Assembly (NCBI RefSeq): GCF_016925535.1
Contig: NZ_CP070496.1
Span: 3,873,851 to 3,937,850, forward strand
Direction of reading: 5' to 3'
DNA from: Natronoglycomyces albus
GTDB lineage: Bacteria > Actinomycetota > Actinomycetes > Mycobacteriales > Micromonosporaceae
DNA length: 64,000 nucleotides
Both the position numbers and the translations under genes were made by a program. Every line of letters starts with the position of its first letter. Position 1 is the first letter of the stretch. The notes under the pieces were generated by a model. It worked only from the letters and a program-made list of their open reading frames with translations. It did not search any database and had not been told where the DNA came from. Shown piece by piece: positions 35,509 through 45,319 of this stretch.

Positions 35509-36122
35509 GCTCTCCTCCTCACAACAGCGCCTTGTGGACAAGGCTGGAGCTTGCCGGCCTCTAGAATTCAGAGAACCGATCCGATTTACGTTCGCGTTCG
35601 CGATAATGAGCGACGCGAACCCAAGGTTTGGCGTACTCGCCCCGATCCCATCGACATGTATTGAGTCGATGTATCGAGCCGATATATCAACGTACGTTAA
35701 CGCAGCTTAGCGGCATTGGTCAACTTACTGAGAGGTAACCGCCACCGAAGGCGAGCAGTATCACCCCGTCGCTGGAGGTAACCGAGGCCAACGGACCGAC
35801 AACCGGCAAGTTGTGGCCAGCGCACCATCGCGCATGAGGCACAACACAACCCAATGGTGTCCGAACGTGCCGAACTCAAAGACCAAACGTGCCAGGAAGC
35901 TCGAGGCATCAGGGCAAAGCAGTCTGGCTGCCTCACGATCACCGCGCAAACATCGGGCCTGTTACCTGCACTGACTTCCACAATGTCCATGATTGGTGTG
36001 GCGTTTCTAGGATGAGAGGGAGCTCCCACGCAACCCACGAGGTGACCACCCAGGAGGACCACGTGCGATGAATCGCAGAACACTACTACCGACACACGGC
36101 TTTTAGCAGCTAGGCTGGCAGG
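35509..36122. other. divergent padR / DUF5318 intergenic region
   Basis: A 614-bp divergent spacer. It holds the PadR operator candidate (35668-35688), more TATCGA/ATGTATTGA-like half-sites nearby (35651-35665) and the leaderless promoter of DUF5318 (TAGGCT at 36111). A 206-codon minus-strand frame crossing it is rejected. Confidence 0.5.
35668..35688. promoter_or_regulatory. candidate PadR operator
   Basis: GATGTATCG-AGC-CGATATATC, an inverted repeat with one mismatch in nine base pairs. Another ATGTATTGA-type half-site lies about 10 bp to the left. It is 160 bp upstream of padR, in the padR-ino1 promoter region. Confidence 0.5.
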
Positions 36123-36683
36123 GTGCGGGAACGATATACCACCGTTGACTACGCGCTGCGCAAGAAACGCTTGCTGCAGCAGGTGGCTAGTGGCCTCATC
36201 AGCACCTCCGAGGTGTGTGATGCCAGCCCGTATCTGGCAAACGCAGCCCGCTTCCACGGGGAAGATCTCGCGCGACGCTGCCCCATCTGCCGCCGCAGTC
36301 GCCTCCGCATGGTTCACTACGTGTTCGGCGACGATCTCTCCTCGGCGTCAGGCTCAGCCCGCAGCAAACGCGAACTGCGCATATTGGCCGAAAGCTACCC
36401 TGAGTTCGATGTCTTCGCGGTCGAAGTATGTCGCGAATGCAGCTGGAATCACCTGATCTATCAGTTCCGACTCGGATTCAATGTGCAAGACTTCAAGGTC
36501 ACCGAGTCAGTCGAGTCGCCTCCAGGCGCGACCGGCCTCACGCGCCGCCCGGCGGGAACGACCACTACCGGGCCGGACGTGAACCACAACAATGTGAACC
36601 CAACTAGCTCGGGGCAACTGACGCGGCTGGGTGCGGATCCCCAAAACCGCACCGGCGGCACAAGCTGTGACGTGGATGGTTAA
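36123..36683 (+). CDS. DUF5318 family protein
   Basis: A 186-residue protein of the actinobacterial DUF5318 family (M. tuberculosis Rv0049). The conserved part is residues 1-125, with CPICRRSRLRMVHYVFGD (about 57-74) and CRECSW (about 104-109), which form a four-Cys zinc site. The last 60 residues are Thr/Gly/Asn-rich and disordered. The GTG follows TAGGCT by exactly six bases, so translation is probably leaderless. It is immediately upstream of ponA (6 bp between), as in mycobacteria, suggesting a role linked to this PBP. The molecular function is unknown. Confidence 0.85.
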   Translation: MRERYTTVDYALRKKRLLQQVASGLISTSEVCDASPYLANAARFHGEDLARRCPICRRSRLRMVHYVFGDDLSSASGSARSKRELRILAESYPEFDVFAVEVCRECSWNHLIYQFRLGFNVQDFKVTESVESPPGATGLTRRPAGTTTTGPDVNHNNVNPTSSGQLTRLGADPQNRTGGTSCDVDG

Positions 36684-36689
36684 TCAAAC

Positions 36690-39600
36690 ATGAGCGACTA
36701 CGGTTATCGCTCGTCCTCATCCCCCGAGGGCGGACGATTCTTCAACAACGGCGACATACCTGAGGACGAGCACAGCTCCCGGTCCCATCCTTATGGAGAC
36801 CAAGGGAGCTACGGTTCGTATGGTTCAGCCCCCTCCTCTCCCTCCGGCGGCACCAGCTACGGTTCCTCCGCCAGCGGCAGAGGAAGCAGCTCTGAGAGCA
36901 ACCCCTACGGCTCTTCCTCGGGCACCTACGGCAGAGGTGGGGCGGCGGGCCCGACCTCAGGCGCGGCGTCCGGAGCCTCTGGCGGCCGTGCCTCGGCCAA
37001 TGCTTACGGTTCCAGCCCATATGGTTCACCCGACCAGGACAACCCGTATGGTTCTGCCGCTGAAGGTGGCTACGGCAATTCCTATGGCAGCTCAAATCCC
37101 TATGGTTCTACCCATTCGGGCGCCTCGGCGGGCAGCGCTTCGGTGGGCGGAGCAGCGTCGGTCAGCGGTGCCTCGGCTGGTAGCGCTTCGGTGCCCGGCC
37201 CTGAAGGTCCCTCGCCAAGCGAGGCCCCCGCTGGAGCGGCTCGCGGCTCGGCCTCGGTGACGGGAACCCGCCGCAAGGGCGTGCGCAGCGAAGAAGACAT
37301 CGCGGCGCTGAGGAAGAAGAAAAAGCAGAAACGCCGCCGTAAGGTCTACATCGCGATGGCCGCGGTGTTCATCATTATGATGGGCGGCATCACCGTCGCC
37401 GGTGCCATGTTCTTCCAGTCGGTGGAGATGCCCGACCAACTCTCTCTCGAAGAGACCTCATTTGCCTACTATGCCGGTGGCGAACATGAGATGGGCTCCT
37501 ACGGCCAGTACCACCGCAAGCTTATTCGCGACACCGAAGACGTGACCGACGAACTCAAATGGGCCACGATCGCGCTGGAGGACCGCACCTTCTACGAACA
37601 CCCCGGTGTGGACATGAAGGGCGTCATGCGCGCGGTGTGGAACAACGTCTCCGGTGGCGACAAACAGGGCGCCTCCACGCTGTCGATGCAGTATGCCGGT
37701 CAGCTGGCCGACATTCGCGACGACATCAGCTACACCCGTAAAGCCTCTGAGGCCGTCATCGCGATGAAGATGGACCGGCAGATGTCCAAAGACGAGATCC
37801 TCATGAGCTATCTGAACATCGCTTATTTCGGGCGCGGCGCCTATGGAGTGGCGGCAGCCTCGGAGGTCTACTTCGGCAAGCCGTATGAGGAGCTCGACTA
37901 CGCCGAGGCCGTGTATGTGGTCATGCAGGTCCAAAGCCCCAACGGCTTCTACGACCCGGAGATCAGCGACCCCGAAGAGGCGCATGATCGGATCATGAAC
38001 CGTTGGTCGTACGGCGTAAATGGTCTGGTGGCCATCAATGAGCTCTCCGGCGTCACGCAGGCCGATATCGACGAGCTGATGGAAAAGCACGAAGGCGTCT
38101 ACCCAACACCGATTGAGTTCGACGAGAATCCGGGCACGTATGGAGCCAACACTCCGACTGGTTTTGTCTCCCACGGCTACGTCTATGCGGAGCTGCGCGA
38201 CCGCTTTGGCATCTCCTATGACCAGCTCTATGGCAATGACGGATACGACGGTGGTTACACCATCGAGCTGACCATCGACAAGGAACTTCAGGATGCCGCC
38301 GAGAGGCTGGCATACCGAGGGCCGCTCAACGAGGACGGCGACGGTTTCGAGAACACCGAGGAAGCCGCGTTCCTCTATAACTACGCCGAGAATATGACCG
38401 CTTCCATTGTGGTCGTAGAACCCGGCACGGGTGAGGTTTTGGCCTATTACGGCGGGCCCGACGGGACCGGTATCGACAAGGCCGGGCCGAACAACCCGCA
38501 CCCACCATCGTCGACGTTCAAGACCATCACCACCGCCGTCGCGATCGACAACGGCGCTTCCATCGAGTCCTGGTGGGACGCGCGCAGCGGCCGTACGTTT
38601 GACTCGCTGGAGGGTTCGGAGCAAGAAGAGGACGGTATTCGTAACTCTGGCGACAGTTCGAATCCGCCGGAGATGACGTTGCAGGACTCGCTCATCCAAT
38701 CGAAGAACACCCCGATGTTCTCCATTGCCGACACCTACGGGGCCTCCTCGGTGTTGGAGACGGCCGCCAAGCTGGGCCTGACCCACATGAAGCGCAATGA
38801 CGACAACTACCTGTTCGATCAGGACGGCAACGTCACTCGCTTTGGCCCAGAGAAGGACGACGACGACAACTTCGTTCTCGATGAGAACGGCAACATCGAT
38901 CGCTGGATTCCCAAGGACACCGACGAGGACGGCAACCCGGTGGCCATCCCCATCGACAGGGACGGTCCGCGTGCCATTGTGGACAACCACGTGAGCTTTG
39001 GTCAGTATGACGTCTCGGTGAAGGACATGGCGGTCATTTACGCGACCATCGCCAATAACGGCCAGTACAACGAACCGCACTTCATCAAGTCGGTGACCGA
39101 CCACAATGGCAACCCGGTTCCTGAGAAGCGGGAGCTACGTTCCTCGCAGGCGATTTCGCAGGAAGTCGCCCGCGACTTGCAGCACGTCGGCAATCAGATC
39201 ACTCCGATTCCCCAGGGCAATGGCCTCAACGATGGCCGTCCGTTCTTCGGCAAGACCGGGACGTGGGAGCGTGACTGCCACAGCGCGGACATGACCCCCT
39301 CCTGTGAAAGGGGGCAGAACTCCCACCTGTGGTACGTCGGGGCGATTCCGCAGCTGAGTGTGGCCGCCTGGGTGGGTGACATCGGCGACGAGAACGGGCT
39401 GCTCACTAATGAGTGGGGCGGTACCGAGGGAGTCTTTGGTGGCACGATCGCTGGCCCACTGTGGGCCGAATACATCCACCAGGCGGTGGAGAAGAAAGGC
39501 TACGATCCACAACCGTGGTCGGACCCGGTGCGGGTGGGCAGTGCCGAAAACGGAGAACTGCATAGCTACCCGGCCGACAAGCTGGTTCCCGGCGGGGCCT

Positions 39601-39800
39601 TCTGTTCGGCCTTCCCCGACCACGGCCCCTGTCGGGAAGCCAATGACGACGATGACGACGACGATGACGACGACAACGACCGTGATCCCTTGTGTCGCAT
39701 CTTCCCCGATCGTTGCGACGATGGCGATGACGACGACGATGATGACGACGACAACCGCGGCGACTTCGGAATTGATCCGCCCGGTGAAGACGAAGAATAA
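36690..39800 (+). CDS. ponA: bifunctional class A penicillin-binding protein
   Basis: A 1036-residue glycan polymerase and transpeptidase. The cytoplasmic N-terminus (1-~210) is a Tyr-Gly-Ser-Pro repeat region rich in NPYGSS and SYGS. A basic stretch and one membrane helix follow at about 218-240. The GT51 domain contains EDRTFYEHPGVDMKG (about 296-310, catalytic Glu) and QGASTLSMQYAGQL. The transpeptidase domain has SSTFK (about 606), SKNT (about 670) and KTGTWE (about 854). The C-terminus (about 980-1036) is a poly-Asp tail interrupted by DRDPLCRIFPDRCDDG. The tail is unusual and external. It is longer than typical PonA1 (about 700-820 residues). Confidence 0.96.
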   Translation: MSDYGYRSSSSPEGGRFFNNGDIPEDEHSSRSHPYGDQGSYGSYGSAPSSPSGGTSYGSSASGRGSSSESNPYGSSSGTYGRGGAAGPTSGAASGASGGRASANAYGSSPYGSPDQDNPYGSAAEGGYGNSYGSSNPYGSTHSGASAGSASVGGAASVSGASAGSASVPGPEGPSPSEAPAGAARGSASVTGTRRKGVRSEEDIAALRKKKKQKRRRKVYIAMAAVFIIMMGGITVAGAMFFQSVEMPDQLSLEETSFAYYAGGEHEMGSYGQYHRKLIRDTEDVTDELKWATIALEDRTFYEHPGVDMKGVMRAVWNNVSGGDKQGASTLSMQYAGQLADIRDDISYTRKASEAVIAMKMDRQMSKDEILMSYLNIAYFGRGAYGVAAASEVYFGKPYEELDYAEAVYVVMQVQSPNGFYDPEISDPEEAHDRIMNRWSYGVNGLVAINELSGVTQADIDELMEKHEGVYPTPIEFDENPGTYGANTPTGFVSHGYVYAELRDRFGISYDQLYGNDGYDGGYTIELTIDKELQDAAERLAYRGPLNEDGDGFENTEEAAFLYNYAENMTASIVVVEPGTGEVLAYYGGPDGTGIDKAGPNNPHPPSSTFKTITTAVAIDNGASIESWWDARSGRTFDSLEGSEQEEDGIRNSGDSSNPPEMTLQDSLIQSKNTPMFSIADTYGASSVLETAAKLGLTHMKRNDDNYLFDQDGNVTRFGPEKDDDDNFVLDENGNIDRWIPKDTDEDGNPVAIPIDRDGPRAIVDNHVSFGQYDVSVKDMAVIYATIANNGQYNEPHFIKSVTDHNGNPVPEKRELRSSQAISQEVARDLQHVGNQITPIPQGNGLNDGRPFFGKTGTWERDCHSADMTPSCERGQNSHLWYVGAIPQLSVAAWVGDIGDENGLLTNEWGGTEGVFGGTIAGPLWAEYIHQAVEKKGYDPQPWSDPVRVGSAENGELHSYPADKLVPGGAFCSAFPDHGPCREANDDDDDDDDDDNDRDPLCRIFPDRCDDGDDDDDDDDDNRGDFGIDPPGEDEE

Positions 39801-39846
39801 CGCCGGTGCGCGCCTAGGCTAAACGGCATCGGCTAAGACAACTTGC

Positions 39847-39889
39847 ACGTAGTGGGGGCCCGAGACTTTGTCTCGGGCCCCCACTACGT
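39847..39889. terminator. strong terminator downstream of ponA
   Basis: A perfect 19-bp inverted repeat (39847-39865 and 39871-39889) around the loop CTTTG, about 45 bp after the ponA stop. It has no T tract. Confidence 0.88.
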
Positions 39890-40091
39890 CTGGGAAGACT
39901 CCAAGTTTGCAGATCATGCGACCGCTAACGCTTCAGTTATGAAGCAGGTCTAGGCAAAAGTCACTTTCGGCTTTCAGGTCGGCTTGTTTACCTGCGAAAA
40001 CTTAGCCTCCTGTGGCCTTGAGTTTGCGCTTTCGCATCGGCCTCAAGCTACGGCCCACCATCTGGCACGGGCTCATCGCTCATAGGACACA

Positions 40092-41582
40092 ATGACGGTC
40101 ATGACCCAGGGAAGCGAGACCGGCGAGCCAGGACCCGACCAGGCTGAGGAGCCTAGCGTCGCCGGCGCTGCGAAGCAGGCCAGTCATGGCCGTGATCTCA
40201 TCGTGGCACCCTCGCAGGAGGACGGCATTGTCCGCGCCGCCAGTGAACTCATCGGCGGCCCGCACGGGGAACACGCCCGCACTCCCCGGCGGGCGTTTTG
40301 GACTCCGATTCGGGTCATTCTCCTCGTCGCGGTCGCCGTATTCGCACTGTCGTGGCTGCAAAAGTACCCTTGCGCCTCCGGCGGCTGGGAGGACTATCAG
40401 CAGTACACCCAAGCGTGCTATACCGACATTCGCGCTCTGTACGGGGCCGAACGCCTTAATGAGGGAGCCGTTCCCTACCGCGATCACCCCGTGGAGTATC
40501 CGGTGTTGACCGGCTGGTTCATGGGTATCTGGGGCTTGAGTTCCTATGAGATCGGCCAACGCAGCGACATCAATGATGGCGCTCTGTTCTATCACCTCAA
40601 CGCGATCGTCTTGTTTGCCTTTGGTATCGCGGCGGTCTACGCTCTGTACGCGATGCGTCGTAACCGTCCCTGGGACGCGATGATGCTGGCGGCCGCGCCC
40701 ATCATGGTCGTCACCGCCTCGGTCAACTGGGACCTATTCGCCATCGGCCTGGGTATGGCATTCTTCCTGTGCTGGCGGCGCACGCACATTTTCGCCGCCG
40801 GGGTATTCCTGGGCCTGGCCGTTGCCGCCAAGTTCTACGCCCTGCTGTTTTTGGGCCCTCTGCTGCTGTTGGCATTGCGTAACAGACGTCTGGCCGAGCC
40901 ACTCATCACCACCGCGACCGCGGCCCTTACCTGGGCGGCATTCAATTTGCCAGTGGCGTATTTCTGGACTGAGTCGTGGCTGGAGTTCTTCCGCCTCAAC
41001 GAGACTCGCCATATCGATTGGGGTACCGGTTGGTACGTGTTGCGCGACCTCACCGGCTGGGAGGCGCTCAACGACACCGAGTTTGTCAACGACGCCTATT
41101 TCTTGGCTTTTCTCACCTGCTGCCTGGCCATAGCGGCCTTGGCATGGCTGGCGCCGACCACTCCCCGGTTCGCCGCCCTGTGTTTCCTGGTCGTGGCTGC
41201 CTTCTTGCTCACCGGCAAGGTCTGGTCGCAGCAGTTCGTCCTCTGGCTGATCCCGCTGTTGATTCTGGCGCGGCCCAAGTGGGGCGCTTTCTTGGTATGG
41301 CAGGGCGCAGAGTTGGGCTATTTCTTGGCCTTCTACGGCAAAATGCTCGCCGTATCCACTGAGGACCAACGTGGGATCAGCGAAGGCTGGTTCGTGCTTG
41401 CCGCCGCCGCCCGGTGGCTGGCAGTGGCATGGCTGTGTGTGCTCGTGGTGCGGGAAGTCCTTCAGCCGCAACGGGACGTGGTGCGTACGACGTCGATGAT
41501 GAGGGGAGACCCCGAGCCGGGAATCGATCCAGACGCGGGGTTGTTGAAACCCACATTCAAACCCAAGGCGACCGCGAGCTGA
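40092..41582 (+). CDS. GT87-like polyprenyl-phosphate glycosyltransferase, Rv0051-like
   Basis: A 496-residue membrane protein with a disordered N-terminus (about 60 residues) and about 11 membrane helices. The first external loop has YCxDI, then LYGAERLNEGAVPYRDHPVEYPVLTG (about 117-143), a conserved GT87/DUF2029 block where Asp/Glu act as catalytic base. In mycobacteria the same locus (Rv0051) follows ponA1. It probably moves mannose or arabinose from a polyprenyl phosphate to an external glycan. ATG 40092; it converges on pcnA with only 5 bp between stops. Confidence 0.78.
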   Translation: MTVMTQGSETGEPGPDQAEEPSVAGAAKQASHGRDLIVAPSQEDGIVRAASELIGGPHGEHARTPRRAFWTPIRVILLVAVAVFALSWLQKYPCASGGWEDYQQYTQACYTDIRALYGAERLNEGAVPYRDHPVEYPVLTGWFMGIWGLSSYEIGQRSDINDGALFYHLNAIVLFAFGIAAVYALYAMRRNRPWDAMMLAAAPIMVVTASVNWDLFAIGLGMAFFLCWRRTHIFAAGVFLGLAVAAKFYALLFLGPLLLLALRNRRLAEPLITTATAALTWAAFNLPVAYFWTESWLEFFRLNETRHIDWGTGWYVLRDLTGWEALNDTEFVNDAYFLAFLTCCLAIAALAWLAPTTPRFAALCFLVVAAFLLTGKVWSQQFVLWLIPLLILARPKWGAFLVWQGAELGYFLAFYGKMLAVSTEDQRGISEGWFVLAAAARWLAVAWLCVLVVREVLQPQRDVVRTTSMMRGDPEPGIDPDAGLLKPTFKPKATAS

Positions 41583-41587
41583 TCGGG

Positions 41588-43012
41588 TTAAGCCTCCGGG
41601 GGTGAACCGATATTGTGCTGTCGCGCCCACTTCAAGAGTTCGGCTTCGGCCTCGTCGCGGTCCAATGGGCCTCGCTCCAACCGCAGTTCCTTAAGGTGTT
41701 TCCAGGCCTGGCCGACCTCGGGGCCAGGCTGCAAGCCAAGCAATTGCATGATCGCGTTTCCGTCCAGGTCCGGGCGCACTGCCCGTAGGTCCTCTTCGGA
41801 CTGAATACGCGCGATGCGTTGCTCAAAGGCGTCATAGTCGGCTGCCAGCCGAGCCGACTTACGCCGGTTGCGGGTCGTGCAATCGGACCGCACCAGCTTA
41901 TGTAGGCGTTCCAGCTCATCTCCGGCGTCGGTGACATAGCGGCGCACAGCCGAATCGGTCCATCCAGATTCGCCATAGCCATAGAAGCGCAGGTGCAAGA
42001 AGATCAGCTGGGAGATCGAGGCGATGTCGTGCTTGGGGAATCGCAACGCGCGCAGTCGCTTGCGAGCCATGCGCGCCCCCACGACCTCATGGTGGTGGAA
42101 CGTCACTCGGCCAGATTCGGCCGTTCCCTTGGTGTCGGGCTTACCAATGTCGTGCAAAAGCGCCGCGATGCGCAAAATGACATCGGGCTGACCCTCTTCG
42201 TGCGCAAGGACATTGCGCACCACTTGCAAAGTGTGCTCGTAGACGTCCTTGTGTTGGGCGTGTTCGTCAATGGACATGCGCATGCGCGGCAGCTCGGGCA
42301 AGAAGTAGTCAGCAAGTCCACAGTCGACCAAAAGCCGGAGGCCGACGACGGGATCTGGAGCCCCCATGAGCTTCACAAACTCATCTCGAATCCGCTCGGC
42401 CGTAATGCGTCGCAGTTCCCCCGCCAAGTCGGTCATCGCCTGTTTGACATCAGGGTCGACATCGAAACCCAGCTGCGCCGCGAAGCGAGCGGCTCGCAGC
42501 ATCCGCAATGGATCATCCAAGAACGAACTCTGCGGTGAACCAGGGGTACGGATGGTGCGCTGGGCTAGGTCGCTCACCCCGCCATAGGGGTCGCAAAACT
42601 CGGTACCGCCCTGGCCCAACCGAACGGCCATAGCGTTGATGGTGAAGTCACGCCGGACCAGATCCTCCTCCAGCGAATCGCCGAAGGCCACCTGCGGGTT
42701 GCGACTGAGGCGGTCATAGTTGTCAGCCCGGAAGGTCGTCACCTCGACCTGATGGCCGGCGAACATCGCCCCGATCGTCCCGAATTCGGCCCCAGTCGTC
42801 CACACTGTGGTCCCGTGCTCTTGCAACAGACGCGTCGTATCCTGTGGACGGGCATCAGTCGTAAAATCCAGGTCTGTACATGAGCGACGCAAAATGGCGT
42901 CGCGGACGGGCCCACCCACCAAATACAACCGATATCCGGCAGAGTGGAACACCCTCCCGAGTTCTTCGGCCACGGGCGGGACAGCAATTTGGTTTCCGCT
43001 ACGGTCAGACAT
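41588..43012 (-). CDS. pcnA: CCA-adding tRNA nucleotidyltransferase
   Basis: A 474-residue class II nucleotidyltransferase that adds CCA to tRNA 3' ends. The head carries LYLVGGPVRDAILRR (about 27-41) and the metal-binding Asp pair in DLDFTTDA (about 46-53). The RRDFTINAMAVRL block (about 119-131) and DDPLRMLRAARFAAQLGF (about 166-183) follow. The HD domain LLHDIGKPDT is at about 287-296. The tRNA-Leu in this window lacks encoded CCA, consistent with need for this enzyme. Confidence 0.93.
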   Translation of the reverse strand: MSDRSGNQIAVPPVAEELGRVFHSAGYRLYLVGGPVRDAILRRSCTDLDFTTDARPQDTTRLLQEHGTTVWTTGAEFGTIGAMFAGHQVEVTTFRADNYDRLSRNPQVAFGDSLEEDLVRRDFTINAMAVRLGQGGTEFCDPYGGVSDLAQRTIRTPGSPQSSFLDDPLRMLRAARFAAQLGFDVDPDVKQAMTDLAGELRRITAERIRDEFVKLMGAPDPVVGLRLLVDCGLADYFLPELPRMRMSIDEHAQHKDVYEHTLQVVRNVLAHEEGQPDVILRIAALLHDIGKPDTKGTAESGRVTFHHHEVVGARMARKRLRALRFPKHDIASISQLIFLHLRFYGYGESGWTDSAVRRYVTDAGDELERLHKLVRSDCTTRNRRKSARLAADYDAFEQRIARIQSEEDLRAVRPDLDGNAIMQLLGLQPGPEVGQAWKHLKELRLERGPLDRDEAEAELLKWARQHNIGSPPEA

Positions 43013-43101
43013 CGATCCGCAAGCTTACACAGGCCGCCGAGCGCACGCTCAACCGCGAGACAATCAGGCGGCGAACGTCTCTATGGTGAAAGAAACGACT
43101 C

Positions 43102-45093
43102 ATGGCTGATCACGGCAACAGCGCGGGTCCCCACGGCTGGGGCCAGTTCCAGGGCGACGAGCCCCCACGGAACCGTGCAAACCCGCACGACTCGAGCCCT
43201 GGCAGCCTCCCACCTCGCCGGGGACAACCAGGCTACGGCGGCTACGGTGGCTCCTACTCGCACCATCACCCGCCCCCCCACAACCGGCAGCCACCGAACG
43301 ACCCCAGAGGCGGGCCACACCACCAAGACCAACAATTTCAGCCATACGGATCTCAGCAGCAGGGGCCAACCCCGCAGGCACCCGTCCCGCCCGAGCCTGG
43401 AGTTCCCACCTCCGCCCCAGCCAGCGGCGCTGAGTCAGTCGACCCCGCCCAGGGCCCGCCGCGCAAGAGCGTGGCCCGTTCGAGCCTGATCATGGCGGCC
43501 GGTTCACTCGTTAGTCGCATGACCGGTTTCGGCCGCACTGTCGTCATCGGCGCCGCGCTCGGCGCGACATTGCTGGGAAACTCCTACACCACCGCCCAGT
43601 ACTTCCCACAAATGATCTTCGAGCTGGTCATGGGCGGCATTCTGACCTCGGTGATCGTCCCCTTGCTCGTGCGAGCCAAGAAAAACGACCCCGATGGCGG
43701 CTGGGCCTTCACCCAACGACTTCTCACTTTGGCGTTCTGCCTGCTGGCCACAGCGACCCTCCTGGTGACCCTCGGCGCCCCCTTGCTGGCCGCACTCATG
43801 GCTTCCGAAGGCAACCGCTCCTTGGTCACGCAGCTGTCCTATCTCATGCTGCCCGCGATCCTGTTCTACGGACTAGCCGCGCTGCTGGGCGGCGTCCTCA
43901 ATTCCCGGGAACGCTTCGGCGCTCCCATGTGGGTGCCCATCATCAACAACCTGGTGGTCATCGGCGTCGGTATCGCCTTCTTCATCCTCTATACCCGCAA
44001 CCAGCCCATCGCCGAGGACGGCGAACGGATCGGGTTCACCCTTGAGGCCATCACTCCGGGAATGATCTGGCTGCTCGGTGCCGGAACCACCGCCGGAATC
44101 GTGCTGCAAGTGCTGGCGCTGTGGCCCGCCTTGCGACGGGCGGGGTTTCGCTGGAAGTGGCGTTTCGACTTCCGCGCCGGGCTCGACCTAAGCCAGATCG
44201 GCACCCTCGCCGCGTGGACGCTCGTCTTCGTCGCGTTCAACCAAATCGCCGTCATCGCCGTGCTGCGCATCGCCAACGCCGCCTCCGACACCACCGACGG
44301 GTTCGTGCCCGGGGCGCTGGTCTACAACAACGCCTATCTGATGATGATGATGGCCCATGGAATCGTTGCCGTCTCGGTGATCACCGCGCTGATGCCGCGC
44401 ATGGCATCGGCCGCCGACGACAAACGGTTCGCGGAAGTCGCCGCTCACATGTCCTCCGGAGCGCGAATGGCGGGCCTACTTCTGGTGCCGATCGCCGGGG
44501 CGTTCATCTTCCTGAGCGTGCCCATCTCCCAGGCGATATTCCAATGGGGTTCCTATACCGAGACCGCCGCGCTAGCCACGGCGAACGCCCTGTTGGTCGT
44601 GGGCCTGATCTTGATCCCGTTCTCACTGAGCCAACTGCAGATCTATGCGTTCTACGCACTGACCGACACCAAGACGGTAGCGTTGATAACGATTCCCGTC
44701 GTAGCCATCCGCATCGGCGGATATCTCCTATCGTTCGGGATACTTCCGGCGCAATGGGTGGTCGTGGGGCTGATCGTCTCCAACGGAGCTTCCTACGTGG
44801 CCTCGTTCGGGTTGTCATTGATGCTCTTGCGGCTCCGCCTAGGGCTGCTTGGAATGCGACATGTGGCAACGGGTTTGCTGGCCATGGCCACAGCCGCGGC
44901 CGTCGCCGGGGCCGCGGTCTACCTTTTGTGGATGGCGTTGCCGGACTTCTCGGGCAGCAAAGGCGGTCAGATCGGCATTGCCATGCTCTTGGGCACCATG
45001 TTCATCGTCCTCTACGCACTGTTGTGCTATCTTTTGCGGCTTCCGGAGGCCAGGAAGGTTTCGGCCTCAGTGCGCGCAAAGCTGGGTCGGTAG
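43102..45093 (+). CDS. murJ: lipid II flippase MurJ with disordered N-terminus
   Basis: A 663-residue MurJ (MviN) flippase for lipid II. Residues 1-~120 are Pro/Gly/His/Gln-rich and cytoplasmic. The core then begins with SLIMAAGSLVSRMTGFGRTV and has about 14 membrane helices, with the conserved Arg-containing second-helix region. In mycobacteria MurJ is fused to a C-terminal pseudokinase; here the pseudokinase is a separate gene downstream (45320), as in Streptomyces. ATG 43102 is used. It should work with ponA and ddl in peptidoglycan growth. Confidence 0.92.
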   Translation: MADHGNSAGPHGWGQFQGDEPPRNRANPHDSSPGSLPPRRGQPGYGGYGGSYSHHHPPPHNRQPPNDPRGGPHHQDQQFQPYGSQQQGPTPQAPVPPEPGVPTSAPASGAESVDPAQGPPRKSVARSSLIMAAGSLVSRMTGFGRTVVIGAALGATLLGNSYTTAQYFPQMIFELVMGGILTSVIVPLLVRAKKNDPDGGWAFTQRLLTLAFCLLATATLLVTLGAPLLAALMASEGNRSLVTQLSYLMLPAILFYGLAALLGGVLNSRERFGAPMWVPIINNLVVIGVGIAFFILYTRNQPIAEDGERIGFTLEAITPGMIWLLGAGTTAGIVLQVLALWPALRRAGFRWKWRFDFRAGLDLSQIGTLAAWTLVFVAFNQIAVIAVLRIANAASDTTDGFVPGALVYNNAYLMMMMAHGIVAVSVITALMPRMASAADDKRFAEVAAHMSSGARMAGLLLVPIAGAFIFLSVPISQAIFQWGSYTETAALATANALLVVGLILIPFSLSQLQIYAFYALTDTKTVALITIPVVAIRIGGYLLSFGILPAQWVVVGLIVSNGASYVASFGLSLMLLRLRLGLLGMRHVATGLLAMATAAAVAGAAVYLLWMALPDFSGSKGGQIGIAMLLGTMFIVLYALLCYLLRLPEARKVSASVRAKLGR

Positions 45094-45319
45094 GCCAGCT
45101 ACCATTCAGATGAGCCCTGTTAGATGACACCGTCTATCGGCCATCGCCATCACGCTCGATTGAAGGCGTTTGCTCAATCGGTGCCGCCGCCGATACCGTT
45201 GCCATACTCATAGCGAACACGAACGCCGACTGCACCCACGCCCGGCGCAGAGCAACCGCGATGACGACGACACGACGCCGCGCGATGAGTCTTGATCCCC
45301 GAAAAGGAGGGACCACACG

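Noticed and set aside
35697..36317. 206-codon minus-strand frame before DUF5318
   Set aside because: It overlaps the clear DUF5318 gene and its promoter, has no family features and no Shine-Dalgarno.
37458..39104. 548-codon open frame on the minus strand across ponA
   Set aside because: ponA has complete GT51 and transpeptidase motifs on the plus strand. The antisense frame is Val/His/Gly-rich, typical of a mirrored high-GC gene.
39645..39765. Repeated GAC/GAT units resembling a short repeat array
   Set aside because: They encode the poly-Asp tail of PonA in frame; there are no CRISPR repeats or spacers.
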